From Triplophysa rosa (lineage: Eukaryota > Chordata > Actinopteri > Cypriniformes > Nemacheilidae), in assembly GCF_024868665.1 (NCBI RefSeq), contig NC_079904.1:21621784-21685783 (forward strand): a DNA stretch of 64,000 nt, written 5' to 3'. The notes beneath the pieces are model-generated. The model was not told where the DNA came from. It made no database searches and saw only the letters and a program-made list of their open reading frames with translations. The translations under genes were made by a program, and so were the position numbers. Of this stretch, positions 1 to 10,685 are shown in pieces (position 1 is the stretch's first letter; each line of letters starts with the position of its first letter).

Positions 1-530
1 AAGATGTATCCACGAAGGCTGCCTCAGCGTGCTGGAGACCCAAACACGTGAGACAGACATCGTGTCCATCCCCTTCCTCAATGAGTGCGTCGCACCCAAG
101 AGAACAGCGGGACATGCCACGCTGGAGAAATTTGCTCTTTTAGAAAAAAAGTGCTCAGACACTTCTGGAACTGCCGAGACGCCCAGGGGAAAGTCGCTGC
201 AGGAAGGGACCGTCCGCTGCACCACGTCGTAGATTCCAGCAGAAAACCAGCGAAGAACTGGAAGATCAGCGAAGATCTGGAAGCTGCTCATCAGATGCGT
301 AGGCTCTGAAGAACAAAAGGTGAATGAATGAGCACGCCGGCTTCCCTCTTATACCCGGACATCCGGGGAGGAGCCCGGCATGCAAATTTCATTCGCCAAT
401 TTTCATTGGCCTTTTCAATATACTCAGAAGATGATAGGTTCTCAAGACAACCCCATTCTGTCGGTTCGATACAACGTCGAGAGACCGACAGAAAGGGAAC
501 TCCCTAACACGTCAGCCAATGAAAAGGCTT
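1..530. other. Unclassified GC-richer sequence, possibly repeat-derived
   Basis: This block is clearly richer in GC than the DNA that follows. It carries two overlapping short ORFs (29-232 and 85-309) that resemble no protein I know. An imperfect palindrome at 457-492 has arms TCTGTCGGT and ACCGACAGA. The composition and palindrome suggest part of an old mobile element entering from the left edge, but no terminus, LTR or coding motif is visible, so no class is assigned. Confidence 0.3.
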
Positions 531-1164
531 TTTAAAGTTGCAGAGCCATATTTATCTGTTGTTTTTAATCTGCCAATGGGAAAAGACATTGCTGGCAGAA
601 ATAAGGACACTTGAAGCTTTGAAATGTCCACGATGTACATTTCGGCAAAATGAAACATACCTGACAGAATCTAGACACTTATGTCAGATTGTCCTGTCAC
701 TCATAAAAGTAACCAAAAGCCCAGATATAAAACTGATAGCTGCTTAGCTCTTCTGCCTTTTATTAAAAAAGTAAAATAAAAAAATCCATGATTAGGGCAA
801 AGATTCACTTTTCTAGCAGGACAATGACCTAATGCACACTGGAAAGAACTGTGCATGAATGGTGAAAAGTTTGTACTCTGAAATGGCCAAGCACAGGCGA
901 AGGGACATTGTGAAACCTAAAAATGGCAGTCCATGAATGCTATCCATATAATTTGTTAGGGTTTGAGAAAATATGCATAATTTAAACACACATCTGTGTG
1001 CTCATAGAAACATATCCAAGATAACTCAACTGCTTAATGTTAAAACAGTCATGTTTTTTTGGAAAAGTAAATGACAAAGGTTAAATGTATGATTAAGGCA
1101 GTTCTCAATTTCCATTCCATTAGCACAGTGGCTAAGAAAATGTGAAAGGAATTTTCACGCAACC
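531..1164. other. AT-rich intergenic DNA, nothing recognised
   Basis: AT-rich unique-looking sequence. The ORF at 538-747 (69 codons) has no recognisable motif and is the length expected by chance. No repeat termini, splice signals or RNA gene are visible. Confidence 0.6.
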
Positions 1165-1345
1165 TCCCTTACACACTTTTGACCCAGCGTTGGGTCAAAA
1201 ATGTACAATCCCAAACGTTGGGTAATAAATTACCCTACGCTGGGTTGTTTCAACCCAAATGCTGGGTTGTTTTAACCCAACAGTTGGGTTTGTCCATATT
1301 TGACCCAACAATGGGTTGAAATAACCAAACATTTTTTAAATTGCA
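1165..1345. repeat. MITE of the TGACCCAAC/GGGTTGTTT family, copy 1
   Basis: The block consists of many short inverted and direct copies of a GGGTT/AACCC word (for example TTTGACCC and GGGTCAAA near 1179-1200, and GGGTTGTTT with AACCCAA). It ends in an ACATTTTTTA tail near 1330. The same internal words recur at 5640-5860 and 52577-52805, the last with clear CACTATAAAAAATG and TTTTTTAGAGTG ends. It is non-coding and can fold into several hairpins. Copy 1 has lost clear ends. Confidence 0.75.
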
Positions 1346-1489
1346 TGTTCCTGATAACAAGCTCATAAAAGACCCAAATATGAGTCAAAACCTGGATTGA
1401 TTTTCCCGGTGGCGTGAATAATTCACAGAATGAATGGCTGGCAGTTTCCTTAAGCAATTCGAGAGTACGTTTGTTTCCAGAGCTAACTA

Positions 1490-2720
1490 GCCAAGTTAGT
1501 CAGGGTGATTAAATCTGATTCTGTGATCGCCGACCGCATCTAGAGATCTGTGCTCTTCAAGCAAGAAAGAATCACAGACAAACAAATTTCTGGTCTAACG
1601 CAAACGTAGCATTACGCGTGACACAGGGTCATCTCTGCTGTGCTAATAACGCTCCACTTTTCTGCTGTCGCGGGACTCTATTTATAAAATCATATTAATT
1701 ACTCATTATTTTTATGTCTTTGCATTGGAGTAATTTCCTGACACTCGAGATCTCTTTCCTGTCACTCATTAGCCTTTATTATGCGGCTTGATGTTTTTTC
1801 TTTGCAAGCCCCTCATCCGCTGCTGCACAGTTGCTTGCGGACCACCAGCTGGAGGCACTTAAGTCTCCGCCGTTCAGATGTCTTGTGTCCATGGGAATCT
1901 GCATCATTAGCCCAATTCAGCGACATCGTTTTCCTATAGAATCTCACAGAAACGCCGTAACGTTTGAGCCATGTAAATCCCCGTCACGCCGGCTGGCGTC
2001 GGATCAGTTTTGCTCTTCGCAGCTTGGCAGCCCCCTCAACCTCCAGGTAATGTTATGCTACTGAAGTGAGATCAGTCAGGCAATTTGAACTCAACTTTCA
2101 TTGAGCGTCGGAGATCGGAGGAAGAGGTAGGGGATAAACACGAGCACACCCACATGCGATGCGCGCACGACGCCGACCAAAATTTGCATGCAGCTCGGTA
2201 ATACATTAGTGAACATCACTTGGCAATCTGTTCATTCCGGCTTAATTGGATTTTAATACTGCCTCTGATCTTGTTTTCTAATTAACGGCAGTGGCTGGCA
2301 ACCAAGCAGAAACGTGCAGTGAACAACACCTTTGATCCCGGCCATATGGAGCTCCTCCAAGCATGCCTGGGATAGAGAAATCCGTCACCTCCACGCAGGG
2401 TGTAAAGGTACGGGGGCGAGACGGGGGGCGGCGTGGTGCAGGCCGCCGCTCCGGGTGGCTTTCCTATTGATTAATTTTCCTCACGATCGGTTGTGATCAC
2501 AGATAAATAAAACATGAGCTGGCGAACTGATGCAAATAAGCCCTCGCGTGCTTTAGGGAAATGTCAATTGCTTTTCTAATCTGTTTATTTCTCCCCTTGT
2601 GGCCGTGCTGTCTCCCCTCTGTTTTTGATGAAGACCTGCTGAAATAGATTCCTTTTCTTCCTCTGGCGTGTCTCGTGATGTTGGGGGCACATTTTTACAT
2701 CCTCAACTGCCTTTTGTTAT
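1490..2720. other. Repeat-free block, candidate conserved non-coding DNA
   Basis: About 1.2 kb with no copy of any repeat family of this window, more balanced base composition than its flanks, and several TAATTA/TTAATTA homeodomain-type words (near 1695, 2279 and 2470). No long ORF, and the 1831-2064 ORF is unremarkable. This texture is typical of vertebrate developmental enhancers, but conservation cannot be judged here. It could also be ordinary unique DNA. Confidence 0.35.
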
Positions 2721-3167
2721 TGAATGCTATTTGATGAAGATTCACTTCTACAAGAAATGCTTCGCAAGGTGTGATCAATAGATGCTCTTGTGTGGCCTAT
2801 TTGAGTCATTTTGCAAAATGGGTGACACAGAGTTTTAGAACTTTAAACTTTAAGAATAAAAAAGTTCTTCCAGGTAAGATTAACAGGTAACATTATTGAC
2901 AATACTGACACTACAAAGTGCTTACAAAGGCAAATGTTCCTAGAATGAATTACAAACCACTTCATGAAAACAAACTATAATGTGTGGTAACCCACAGGAA
3001 AATGTTATTTCCTGAAGGTCGCTCTTTCACAGCTCAGAAGATTTTATGTTTTTAGTTGCGTTTCATGTAAGTATCAACTTGGTCTCAGATGTTTCTCCTA
3101 AAACTGCCTGGGATAGATCAAATTCGAAACAAATGATACAATTGTTAGAATATATTTGAAAAATCCC
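2721..3167. other. AT-rich intergenic DNA, nothing recognised
   Basis: Unique-looking AT-rich sequence with no ORF above background, no repeat terminus and no RNA-like fold that I could see. Confidence 0.6.
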
Positions 3168-3545
3168 ATAAAAAACTGTAATTTTCCGGCAGCTGGGGTG
3201 CCAGTAAAATACTGTAAAATAACATCTTTGTCACGTAAAATTAAGTTTTCTTGTAAATTTGCAGTCTTTTTTACTGAATTTAAAAAATACAGTGTAAAAG
3301 AAGGTAATTTTCAGGCAGCTGGGGTGCCAGGAAAATATCGTAAAATAACAGTTTTGTCATATATCATACATCATATATTTTTCATGTTTCCGTTGTAAAA
3401 AGTCGTTTCTGTAATTTGATGTTTTTTCCCCAGATTTCAAACATACACCGTAAAAAATTGCATAAAAATGTTTTTTGTTTACTACAGTATACGTGGAAAA
3501 TCTGTAAAAAATACAATAAAGTAAAATTCTGTAAAATTGCATTTT
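3168..3545. repeat. CACTGTAAAA-type MITE with CAGCTGGGGTGCC core, copy 1
   Basis: Two successive modules contain GGCAGCTGGGGTGCCAG followed by AAAATA and TGTAAAATAACA (cores near 3187 and 3315). A third module ends in TCTGTAAAATTGCA near 3528-3541. The core is the reverse complement of the CCCCAGCTGCC core at 19514, 22918 and 31377, so this copy lies in the opposite orientation. The tandem modular structure suggests internal duplication or serial insertion. Non-coding. Confidence 0.7.
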
Positions 3546-3659
3546 TTTGCGAATGCAGACAGGTAAACTAATCTTGATTTGAGTAAAATGGATGAAAAAT
3601 CTGCAATAATATTTCTTACTGAAACCGTAAGGGAGACTTTTTTAAAGATTTTTCTCAGG

Positions 3660-3800
3660 AGAAATATTTAAGACCCAGAATTATAATAATAATTAACATG
3701 TATTTATATAGCACTTTTCATACATAAAATGTAACTCAAAGTGCTTCACAGGTGCAAAAAGAGTAAAATATTACAAATGACATAATATAATAATAATACA
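3660..3800. repeat. Teleost interspersed repeat fragment (ATTTATATAGCACTTTTCA type)
   Basis: The stretch TATTTATATAGCACTTTTCA followed by CTCAAAGTGCTTCACAGG is a pattern I recognise as very common in fish genomes, flanked by ATAATA runs. It is a fragment with no coding part. The parent class (LINE tail or MITE) cannot be told from this copy. Confidence 0.5.
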
Positions 3801-3907
3801 AAAAAAGTAAATAAAAGAAAAAGTAACAATTAAGACAAGGATTAAACACAGCTCCAACCCCTATTATCTATTAATCCCCTGTCTATCCCCTATGAAGAGA
3901 CATTTGT

Positions 3908-4046
3908 GACCCTGGATCACAAAACCAGTCTTAAGTAGCACGGGAACATTTTTAGTAAAAGACAAAAATACATTGTGTGGGTCAAAATGATCGATTTTTC
4001 TTTTATGCCAAAAATCATTAGGATATTAAGTAAAGATCATGTTTTA
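3908..4046 (+). repeat. GTGACCCTGGA-family MITE, truncated copy 1
   Basis: It begins with GTGACCCTGGATCACAAAAC and continues through CATTAGGATATTAAGTAAAG as do the copies at 4360 and 60079. It stops abruptly at about 4046, where a different repeat begins. The right inverted terminus is absent, so this is the left part only, cut off by the neighbouring element. Confidence 0.8.
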
Positions 4047-4345
4047 GAGTGGCCTTTTATTGTGGCCAGCCTAAGGCACACCTGTGCAATAATCATGCTG
4101 TCTAATCAGCATCTTGATATGCTACACCTGTGAGGTGGATGGATTATCTTGGCAAAGGAGAAGTGCTCACTCACACAGATTTAGACAGATTTGCGAACAA
4201 TATTTGAGAGAAATTATAAAATAAAATAGAGAAATTTCTATTTGTGTACATAGAAAATGTCTTAGATCTTTGAGTTTAGCTCATAAAAAATGGAGGCAAA
4301 AACAAAAGTGTTGCGTTTATAATTTTGTTCAGTGTATATACGTAC
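4047..4345. repeat. Fish DNA-transposon-like fragment (AGAGTGGCCTTTTATTGTGG)
   Basis: It runs from AGAGTGGCCTTTTATTGTGG through CACACCTGTGAGGTGGATGG to TTGTTCAGTGTATATACG. I recognise this string as a common fish interspersed element (terminal part of a DNA transposon, class uncertain). No transposase coding is present. It directly abuts the truncated GTGACCC-family copy on its left. Confidence 0.55.
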
Positions 4346-4359
4346 AGTATATACTGTAT

Positions 4360-4978
4360 GTGACCCTGGACCACAAAACCAGTCATAAGTCGCACGGGTG
4401 TATTTGTAGCAATAGCCAACAATACATTGTATGGGTCAAAATTATCTGTTTTCGTTTATGGCAAAAATCATTAGGATTTTAAGTAAAGATCATGTTCTAT
4501 GAAGATATTTTGAAAAGTTCCTGCCATAAATATACAAAAACTTGATTTTTGTGAGTGGATGCAGAAAAATCGGGAACAAAAATGGGCAGAAACACGCTTA
4601 CAAACATCGCTCGCTGCTGCCCGCTCTTTGGGAATTACCCACTCAAGTTTGGTATCTATGTAAAGATTAGAATTTCTGCTGTTGGGTTCATCTACTCTTC
4701 ACAACGTAATTACAGAAGTAAGCCAATAGAGAGCGTTAAAAACAAACCTGTTTCTTCTTAGCAATGCCCTACCACAGTGCCTCGGATGGACAACATTAAA
4801 ACCGAATTTCTCAATATTTTGATTTCTTTGCATAATCAGATTCCAGATTTTCAAATAGTTGTATGTCTGACAAATATGGTCCTATCCTCACAAACCATGC
4901 ATCAATGGAAAGCTTATTTATAATAAATCTTTATTGTTACGTTTAAATAATTGACCCTTATGACTGGTTTTGGGTCAC
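4360..4978. repeat. GTGACCCTGGA-family MITE, complete copy 2
   Basis: The left end GTGACCCTGGACCACAAAAC is mirrored by the right end ACTGGTTTTGGGTCAC (4963-4978), forming terminal inverted repeats of roughly 30 bp with mismatches. The inside shares CATTAGGATTTTAAGTAAAG with copies 1 and 3. The only ORFs are short (4270-4482 and 4555-4761) and unrelated to transposases, so it is non-autonomous. Confidence 0.8.
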
Positions 4979-5639
4979 ATATGTACAGTATCACTTTTAT
5001 GAACAGTAGTTGACGTTAAAATACCTCTTTAATAAAGCTCTTTATGTATAAAACTCATTTTGTTTATGTCCTTATGGTCAGAGCAGATGAAATAAAGAGA
5101 ATTGCAGAAACAGTAATTCAGCCCATGTTAATGCCCAGTGGCGGAGACAATCAATTCAACTGTTGTTCCTGCAGTGTCAATCAGCGCGACTCCCTCCGGC
5201 AAAACAGCAGTTTTGAGTCAGAGAGATGCACCTTTCTACCTGTGGATTAATTTCCAGACCTGTCAATCAAGTCGGTGAAAACAACAAAGGTATGTACAGG
5301 ATTATCACATGGCATAATCGACTGATCCTTAATCAGAAACATAATGATCTGTGCATGAGTCATCTCCTACTTTTTATTTCTGTTTGATGACACTTCCTTC
5401 ATGAGTGGGTGTGTGTATGTCAGAAAAATACTGCTCTGCAAAGATACTGAAAGGAATGGCACACAAGTTTTGAATCTGAATGCCATTTTTAGTTTAAAGA
5501 TGCTTGGATGAGTTGCAAGCAATGCTGTCTTGTCCAGTAGCATGTACACTAGGATGATTTAAGTTATGGAAAAGCAAAAAATGATACATTTATATATGTT
5601 ATCCCTGCTTTATTTTTAGATACAGCAGGACAATTACAA
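4979..5639. other. Intergenic DNA, nothing recognised
   Basis: Unique-looking sequence. The ORF at 5044-5250 (68 codons) shows no motif. A GC-richer patch at 5140-5270 has no repeat relatives in the window. Confidence 0.55.
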
Positions 5640-5860
5640 TACACACTCTACCTCAAAAACACCCTCACACTCAAACCATCAATGTGTCAAATATGGACAA
5701 ACCCAACAGTTGGGTTAAAATAACCCAGAGAATGTTAATATTTGACCCAACAATGGGTTAAAACAACCCAGCGTAGGGTCATTTATAACCCAACGTTTGG
5801 GTTGGTCCATTTTTGACCCAACGCTAGGTTGAAAGAACCCAGCATTTTTTTAGAATTTTT
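5640..5860. repeat. MITE of the TGACCCAAC/GGGTTGTTT family, copy 2
   Basis: It contains CCCAACAGTTGGGTT, TTTGACCCAACAATGGGTT and AACCCAACGTTTGGGTTGG. Compared with copy 1 the order of modules is reversed, so it lies in the opposite orientation. The tail CCCAGCATTTTTTTAGAATT near 5838 resembles the TTTTTTAGAGTG end of copy 3. No clear target duplication was found. Confidence 0.75.
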
Positions 5861-7161
5861 GTGTGTAGAATTTTTTCAGCTTGAACAAGCCGCTCGTGCA
5901 ATAATACAATTTTTCAAGTGTCCAATGAATGGTGGGGATTAGAAATGATAAAATAATATGGATTTAATGAATAGTAATACACTCAAAATCTGAATTGCCA
6001 TTAAAAACGAGCCAGCCATGTGCTCATGTTTGAATGTAATTGGCTTAATTAAGCTACTGTAAATTTATCCAACTTCATGTATAGTATGATAGTAATAGCA
6101 TGTATTTTATGTCTAAGTTTTTAGTGAACGAATACCTAACTAATTTTAATGTCGCCAATATTAGTTAAAGCTGCATAAAGTTAATTCTGCATTAGAGACA
6201 TATAGAAAGACACTTGTCCACAACTTAAAATGAGATTGACGCCACTGTTTTACTGTCATACAGTCATGAGAGTCATTCTGGTCATGGGAACATCTTTGGT
6301 GACCAAAGAGAGTTGACATTCTAATGATTTGTCAAGATGAGAAGACAAATGTGGCCACACAGGTTTGGGCTGAACTAGGCTAACAGTAACCACACCTTCT
6401 GTAAGCTGATTTTTGATTGAAAGAAAGTTATGCTTTGACACATTAATAAGTATACAGAATGGGAAAGAATATGATATCACACCCTGGTTTAGCTTTTTTC
6501 AACATCACCACAACTGCACAGAGATTTATCAAAAGATATTTGCATAGTTACTTCAAAAATACACTCCACACCCATGTTTTTTTTTTTGCATGTGTATGTT
6601 GACCACAACACCCAAAACCACAAATGGATCAGTTGTGATTTATTAAAGTGTTAACAGGCCAAGAAGAGTGACACGTCCAATGATAATCTGATCTATGGGA
6701 AGCCGCTGTAGGTATACTGTGTTATTGCCACACACTTGACATAAAAAACACAGGAATGTTCACTGAGCGTTTTTGATTTATGATAAATGTTGCCATGCCA
6801 GGTGCCTGTTATGCACGTTGGGACGGATTGTTTTTAGGATCCCAAGATCCAAAAAGTTGCCTTGCTTCCTAATGCCCACAAAGCTAATTTAAATGGATCT
6901 TCATAAGTGACCGATTGACAATGGTCTTCATATGAGCAATCCCATGTTTTCCAGTAACTCCAGTAACTGTAACAAACTTAGAGTAGTGCTTTATTAAATT
7001 TATAGTACATTTAATGTCAGGCTAAATAGATGGTTGGAATTTATCAAGTGATTTTAAATCAGTTTCCCCCCATTCAAGAAGATACGACTTAGTCTCATAT
7101 GACTGAAATAGAAGACATTGCGGATATGACAAGTGAGAATGTTGCCATGAAATAAAAAATT
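5861..7161. other. AT-rich intergenic DNA, nothing recognised
   Basis: About 1.3 kb of AT-rich unique-looking DNA. A minus-strand ORF at 6256-6480 has no recognisable domain. A run of T near 6579 is the only low-complexity feature. No repeat ends or RNA genes seen. Confidence 0.6.
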
Positions 7162-7364
7162 ACACTACAAAAAATATTTGCTGGCTTTACAAGTTTTGCC
7201 CAGTGGTGAGTTGATATAACCTGAACTTGATTTCATATAACTTATAAAATAAGTTTAAATTGCCTAACTGATTTTGATGTGTTAAAGTCATGTAAAACAA
7301 CTGAAATGACTTTTAAATCCAAGTTGATTGTATTTACAAATTTTAGACATTTTTTTACAGTGCA
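7162..7364. repeat. Small CACTACAAAAAA...TTTTTTACAGTG MITE
   Basis: A 0.2-kb AT-rich segment starting ACACTACAAAAAATATTT and ending ATTTTTTTACAGTGCA. These imperfect inverted ends match the CACTGTAAAAAA/TTTTTTACAGTG ends of several other families here, but the core is different and has no CAGCTGG word. Non-coding. Confidence 0.55.
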
Positions 7365-7749
7365 CCATTTTCAGTGTTCTTGTTGAGGGGGGAATGGGGG
7401 GTCCCAGACATCTCATACGCATAAAGGGACCTCCCATAATTCCTAAAATAATGAATTTGAGCGGTCTTCTGGTTTTTCATTAAAACTAGACTACAAAAAA
7501 ATATACTTTTAAATATCTCCTAAACAAAGCGACATTCCCCTCTATTAGTCAAAATTTCATAAGAATCCATGCATGCTCTGATGCATGTTAGCATGTTGCT
7601 AATGCTGACTAACAGCACAAAAACATTAAAATGTTGGTTAAACAGTTGATTTCTAATAATACTGAACCTTTTTACTGATACTTTTTGCTATTTAGTGAAT
7701 TATGTGTATTTTTATAATCAACATTTATTCTTGCTTGCATTGAGCTTGA
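7365..7749. other. Intergenic DNA left of the retrotransposon
   Basis: AT-rich sequence with a G-rich patch near 7386-7402. No LTR, primer-binding site or gag-like coding is visible, which shows that the adjacent Ty3/gypsy element is truncated on its left side. Confidence 0.55.
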
Positions 7750-7755
7750 CTTTAT

Positions 7756-8145
7756 GGGAACCATTGTGAGAAGATTAAGCTGTACATCCTCGATTCCCCC
7801 AATACTCCCATCATATTAGGACATCCTTGGTTTTCACAGCATAATCCTCACGTGGATTGGGTTAATAGTTCTGTTTTAGCGTGGAGCCCTTATTGTCATG
7901 AGTCTTGTCTTGGTCCTGCCCCCTCTCCTGTCTCCGTCTCTCCTGTGTTTTAGGTGGATGCTGCCGATGTGACCGGGGTCCCGGAGGAGTACCACGACCT
8001 GCGCTCGGTATTCAACAAGTCGCGAGCCACCTCCCTACCTCCGCATCACCCCTACGACTGTGTCATAGATCTCCTCCCAGGCACTTCTCCACCCAAGGGT
8101 CGTCTTTATTCCCTATCAGGTCCTGAAAGAGAGACGTTTGAATGA
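7756..8145 (+). pseudogene. pol: Ty3/gypsy pol, protease-to-RT region (broken)
   Basis: A frame starting near 7756 encodes a typical gypsy C-terminal protease/linker signature: ILDSPNTP, then ILGHPWF, then HNPHVDW. It continues after an in-frame TAG (7951-7953) into [16 protein letters not shown], a well-known start of the RT region in this group. The frame ends at a TGA (8143-8145). By comparison with the family, a segment of the RT finger region (roughly 40 codons) appears deleted between about 8125 and 8140. The upstream protease active site is not present. Confidence 0.8.
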
Positions 8146-8779
8146 GATCACGGTCAAGAATAAACACCCCTTGCCTCTCATGTCAACCGCCTTTGAATTA
8201 TTACAGGGAGCCCGGGTCTTTACTAAGCTAGACCTACGTAACGCCTACCACCTGGTCCGCATTCGCGAGGGGGATGAGTGGAAGACGGCCTTTAACACAC
8301 CCTTGGGACACTACGAGTATTTGGTTCTTCCGTTTGGCCTGACCAATGCTCCGGCCATCTTCCAGGGCCTTGTTAACGCCATGTTGGGTGACATGATCAA
8401 TCACTTTGTCTTTGTGTACCTGGATGACATTCTCATTTTTTCCCCCTCTCTCCAGGAACACACCCGACACGTTCGTAAGGTCCTCCAGCGGTTACTCGAA
8501 AATCAGCTGTTCGTCAAGGCGGAGAAATGCGAATTCCATGCCGACACAGTTTCGTTCCTTGGCCATATCATTTCTCCCAGAGGTATAGAACCCGATCCCG
8601 CCAAGATAAAGTCCGTCGCCGAATGGTTGGTTCCCGACTCCCGTAAAGCCCTACAGCGGTTCCTGGGGTTCGGCAATTTTTACCAGCAATTCATCAGGGG
8701 TTTCGGCCAGATTTCCACGCCGCTAACCGCATTAACCTCCACCAAGGTCATGTTCAGATGGAATCCCCAAGTCAGGTAG
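8138..8779 (+). pseudogene. pol: Ty3/gypsy reverse transcriptase domain (partial)
   Basis: An open frame of 213 codons with hallmark RT motifs: [14 protein letters not shown] (palm motif A), [13 protein letters not shown] (motif B), [10 protein letters not shown] (motif C, with the YLDD catalytic pair) and [11 protein letters not shown]. It copies RNA to cDNA in the intact element. The catalytic Asp residues are kept, but the N-terminal fingers are lost and the frame breaks at about 8770-8785 before RNase H. The ATG at 8138 is only the first Met in the remaining frame. Confidence 0.93.
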
Positions 8780-9174
8780 CCTTTGACAATCGTAAGTCCC
8801 GTTTTGTCTCTGCCCCTGTGCTTTGTCTTCCAGACCCTGAACGGCAATTCTTTGTCGAGGTTGATGCTTCGGACGTCGGGATAGGCGCGGTCTTATCTCA
8901 GCGCACTCGCCGTGACGAGAAGATGCACCCATGTGCCTTTTTCTCTCACCGCCTCAGCCCTGCAGAACGAAACTACGACATCGGCAACAGGGAGCTGCTG
9001 GCGGTTTGTCTGTCTTTGGGTGAGTGGCGCCATTGGTTGGAGGGGTCAGCGCAACCCTTCTTGGTCTGGACGGACCACAAAAACCTGGAGTACATCTGTT
9101 CAGCCAAGAGGTTGAGCTCACGCCAGGCCCGCTGGTCGCTCTTCTTTGGCCAAATCATCTTCACCCTCTCGTAA
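8780..9174 (+). pseudogene. pol: Ty3/gypsy RNase H domain (ends at nonsense codon)
   Basis: The frame includes [28 protein letters not shown], the [20 protein letters not shown] segment and [13 protein letters not shown]. These are characteristic of the RT-linked RNase H that removes RNA from the hybrid; the DASD, GNRE and TDHKNL catalytic neighbourhoods are intact. A TAA at 9172-9174 interrupts the link to integrase, which continues in the same frame beyond it. Confidence 0.92.
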
Positions 9175-9950
9175 CGGCCTGGATATAAAAATGTCAAGCC
9201 CGACGCACTCTCTCGCCTGTTCGAGCCACCCGAGGGGGAGCTTTCGGCCGACGCTATCCTCCCTAAGGAGATTGTGGTTGAGGCTCTTACCTGGGATCTC
9301 GAGCAGCGAGTAGAGGAGGCTGGACGAGGGGTGCAAGTGCCGAAGGAACGACCGGCGGGCAGGTTGTTTGTGCTGGCTGCGCTGCGTCCTGATGTCCGTC
9401 AGTGGGGTCACTCGTCCAAGTTTGTCGGCCATCCAGGGGTTCGGGGAACCCTGGCTTCCATCAGTCAGAGGTTTTGGTGGCTGTTGCTGGTCACGGATGT
9501 CAGACAGTTTGTGTTGGCTTGTGCTGTCTGCGCTAAGTGCAAGCCCTCTCATCGCCCTCTGGCTGGTCTGCTTCGTCCACTCCCCATTCCCTCACGTCCT
9601 TGGTCAAACATCACTATAGACTTTGTCACTGACCTTCCTCCCTCCTGTGGGAACACCGTCATCCTCACGGTGGTGGATCGTTTCTCCAAAGCAGTTCATT
9701 TTATCCCTCTGCCCAAGCTGCCCTCTGCCTGGGAGACCGCGCAGCTGCTGGTGGATCACGTCTTCCTTCTCCATGGTTTGCCGGCCGACGTCATGTCCGA
9801 CAGGGGCCGCAGTTCACCTCCCGGTTCTGGAAAGAGTTCTGTCAGCAGATCGGAGCCTCTGCTAGTCTCTCTTCTGGTTTTCACCCTCAGACCAATGGGC
9901 AATGCGAATGAGCCAACCAGGATCTCGAATGTAGACTCCACTGTCTGACA
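9175..9950 (+). pseudogene. pol: Ty3/gypsy integrase, zinc-finger and catalytic core (broken)
   Basis: In the same frame as RNase H. The connector KPDALSRLFEP comes first, then the HHCC zinc finger (GHPG...RFWW...CAVCAKCK), then the core with [10 protein letters not shown] and [16 protein letters not shown] one-base deletion at about 9806, in the SDRG segment, shifts the frame. In the corrected frame a TGA at 9909-9911 lies in the region that normally carries the catalytic Glu. The enzyme would insert cDNA into chromosomes if intact; here it cannot be made. Confidence 0.92.
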
Positions 9951-10673
9951 TCACACAACCCCAGCTCCTGGAGCCCACAGCTGTCCTGGATCGAGTACGC
10001 TCACAACTCCCGACCTGTCTCCTCGTCAGGTATGTCTCCCTTTGAATGTTCTCTGGGATTTCAACCACCTTTATTTCCCTCGCAGGAACTCGATGCTTCG
10101 GTTCCATCAGCTTTGCCGTTCGTCTGGCATTGCAGACGCACTTGGATGAGGGCCAGGAGGGTTCTAGCCCAATCCTCCCGTAGAACCAAAGCTGCGGCTG
10201 ATCGTCACCGGGCCTCTCCTCCTGCCTATGTGTATGGTCAGCGGGTATGGTTATCCACTAAAGACTTGCCTCTCCAGGCGCCCTCGCAAGCTGGCTCCCA
10301 AGTTCATTGGTCCATTCCGCATCACCAAGGTAGTTAATCCGGTGGCCGTCCGGCTCAAGCTCCCACCCAACCTTGGTTGATTTCACCCTGTTTTTCATGT
10401 TTCCAGGGTTAAGCCTGCTGTCACTTCCTGTCTCAACCCTGCCAGCTTTCGACCCTCCCCTGCGCCTTGTGGACAGATCCCCGGCATACACTGCCAGGAA
10501 ACTGCTCAACATGCGCCGCCAGGCAGTGATTTCCAGTACTTGGTGGACTGGGAGGGCTATGGTGCAGAGGAGAGGTGTTGGGTGCCGTCTCGCGACATCC
10601 TGGACCGTGCATTGATCGTGGACTTCCACCGGAGACGAGGTGAGCCCCTCCCTAAGTGCCCAGTGGTGCCTCT
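9951..10673 (+). pseudogene. pol: Ty3/gypsy integrase C-terminus and chromodomain (broken)
   Basis: The frame at 10032-10337 begins MSPFECSLGFQPPLFPSQE, the usual post-core integrase sequence. Another frameshift lies near 10275 and a TGA at 10378-10380. Around 10530-10620, spread over two frames, is a chromodomain signature ending VDWEGYGAEERCWVPSRDIL. The chromodomain steers integration to particular chromatin in chromoviruses. It identifies this as the vertebrate chromovirus (sushi-like) group, though the exact family was not checked. Confidence 0.85.
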
Positions 10674-10682
10674 GGGGGGGGG
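10674..10682 (+). promoter_or_regulatory. Polypurine tract of the Ty3/gypsy element
   Basis: Nine consecutive G residues lie three bases before the 3' LTR start. This is the expected position of the plus-strand primer used in reverse transcription. Confidence 0.8.
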
Positions 10683-10685
10683 TAC

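Noticed and set aside
7897..7952. TGTCATGAGTCTTGTCTTGG as the start of a 5' LTR
   Set aside because: It begins like the 3' LTR, but the reading frame through it encodes conserved gypsy protease/RT linker residues, so it is internal coding sequence.
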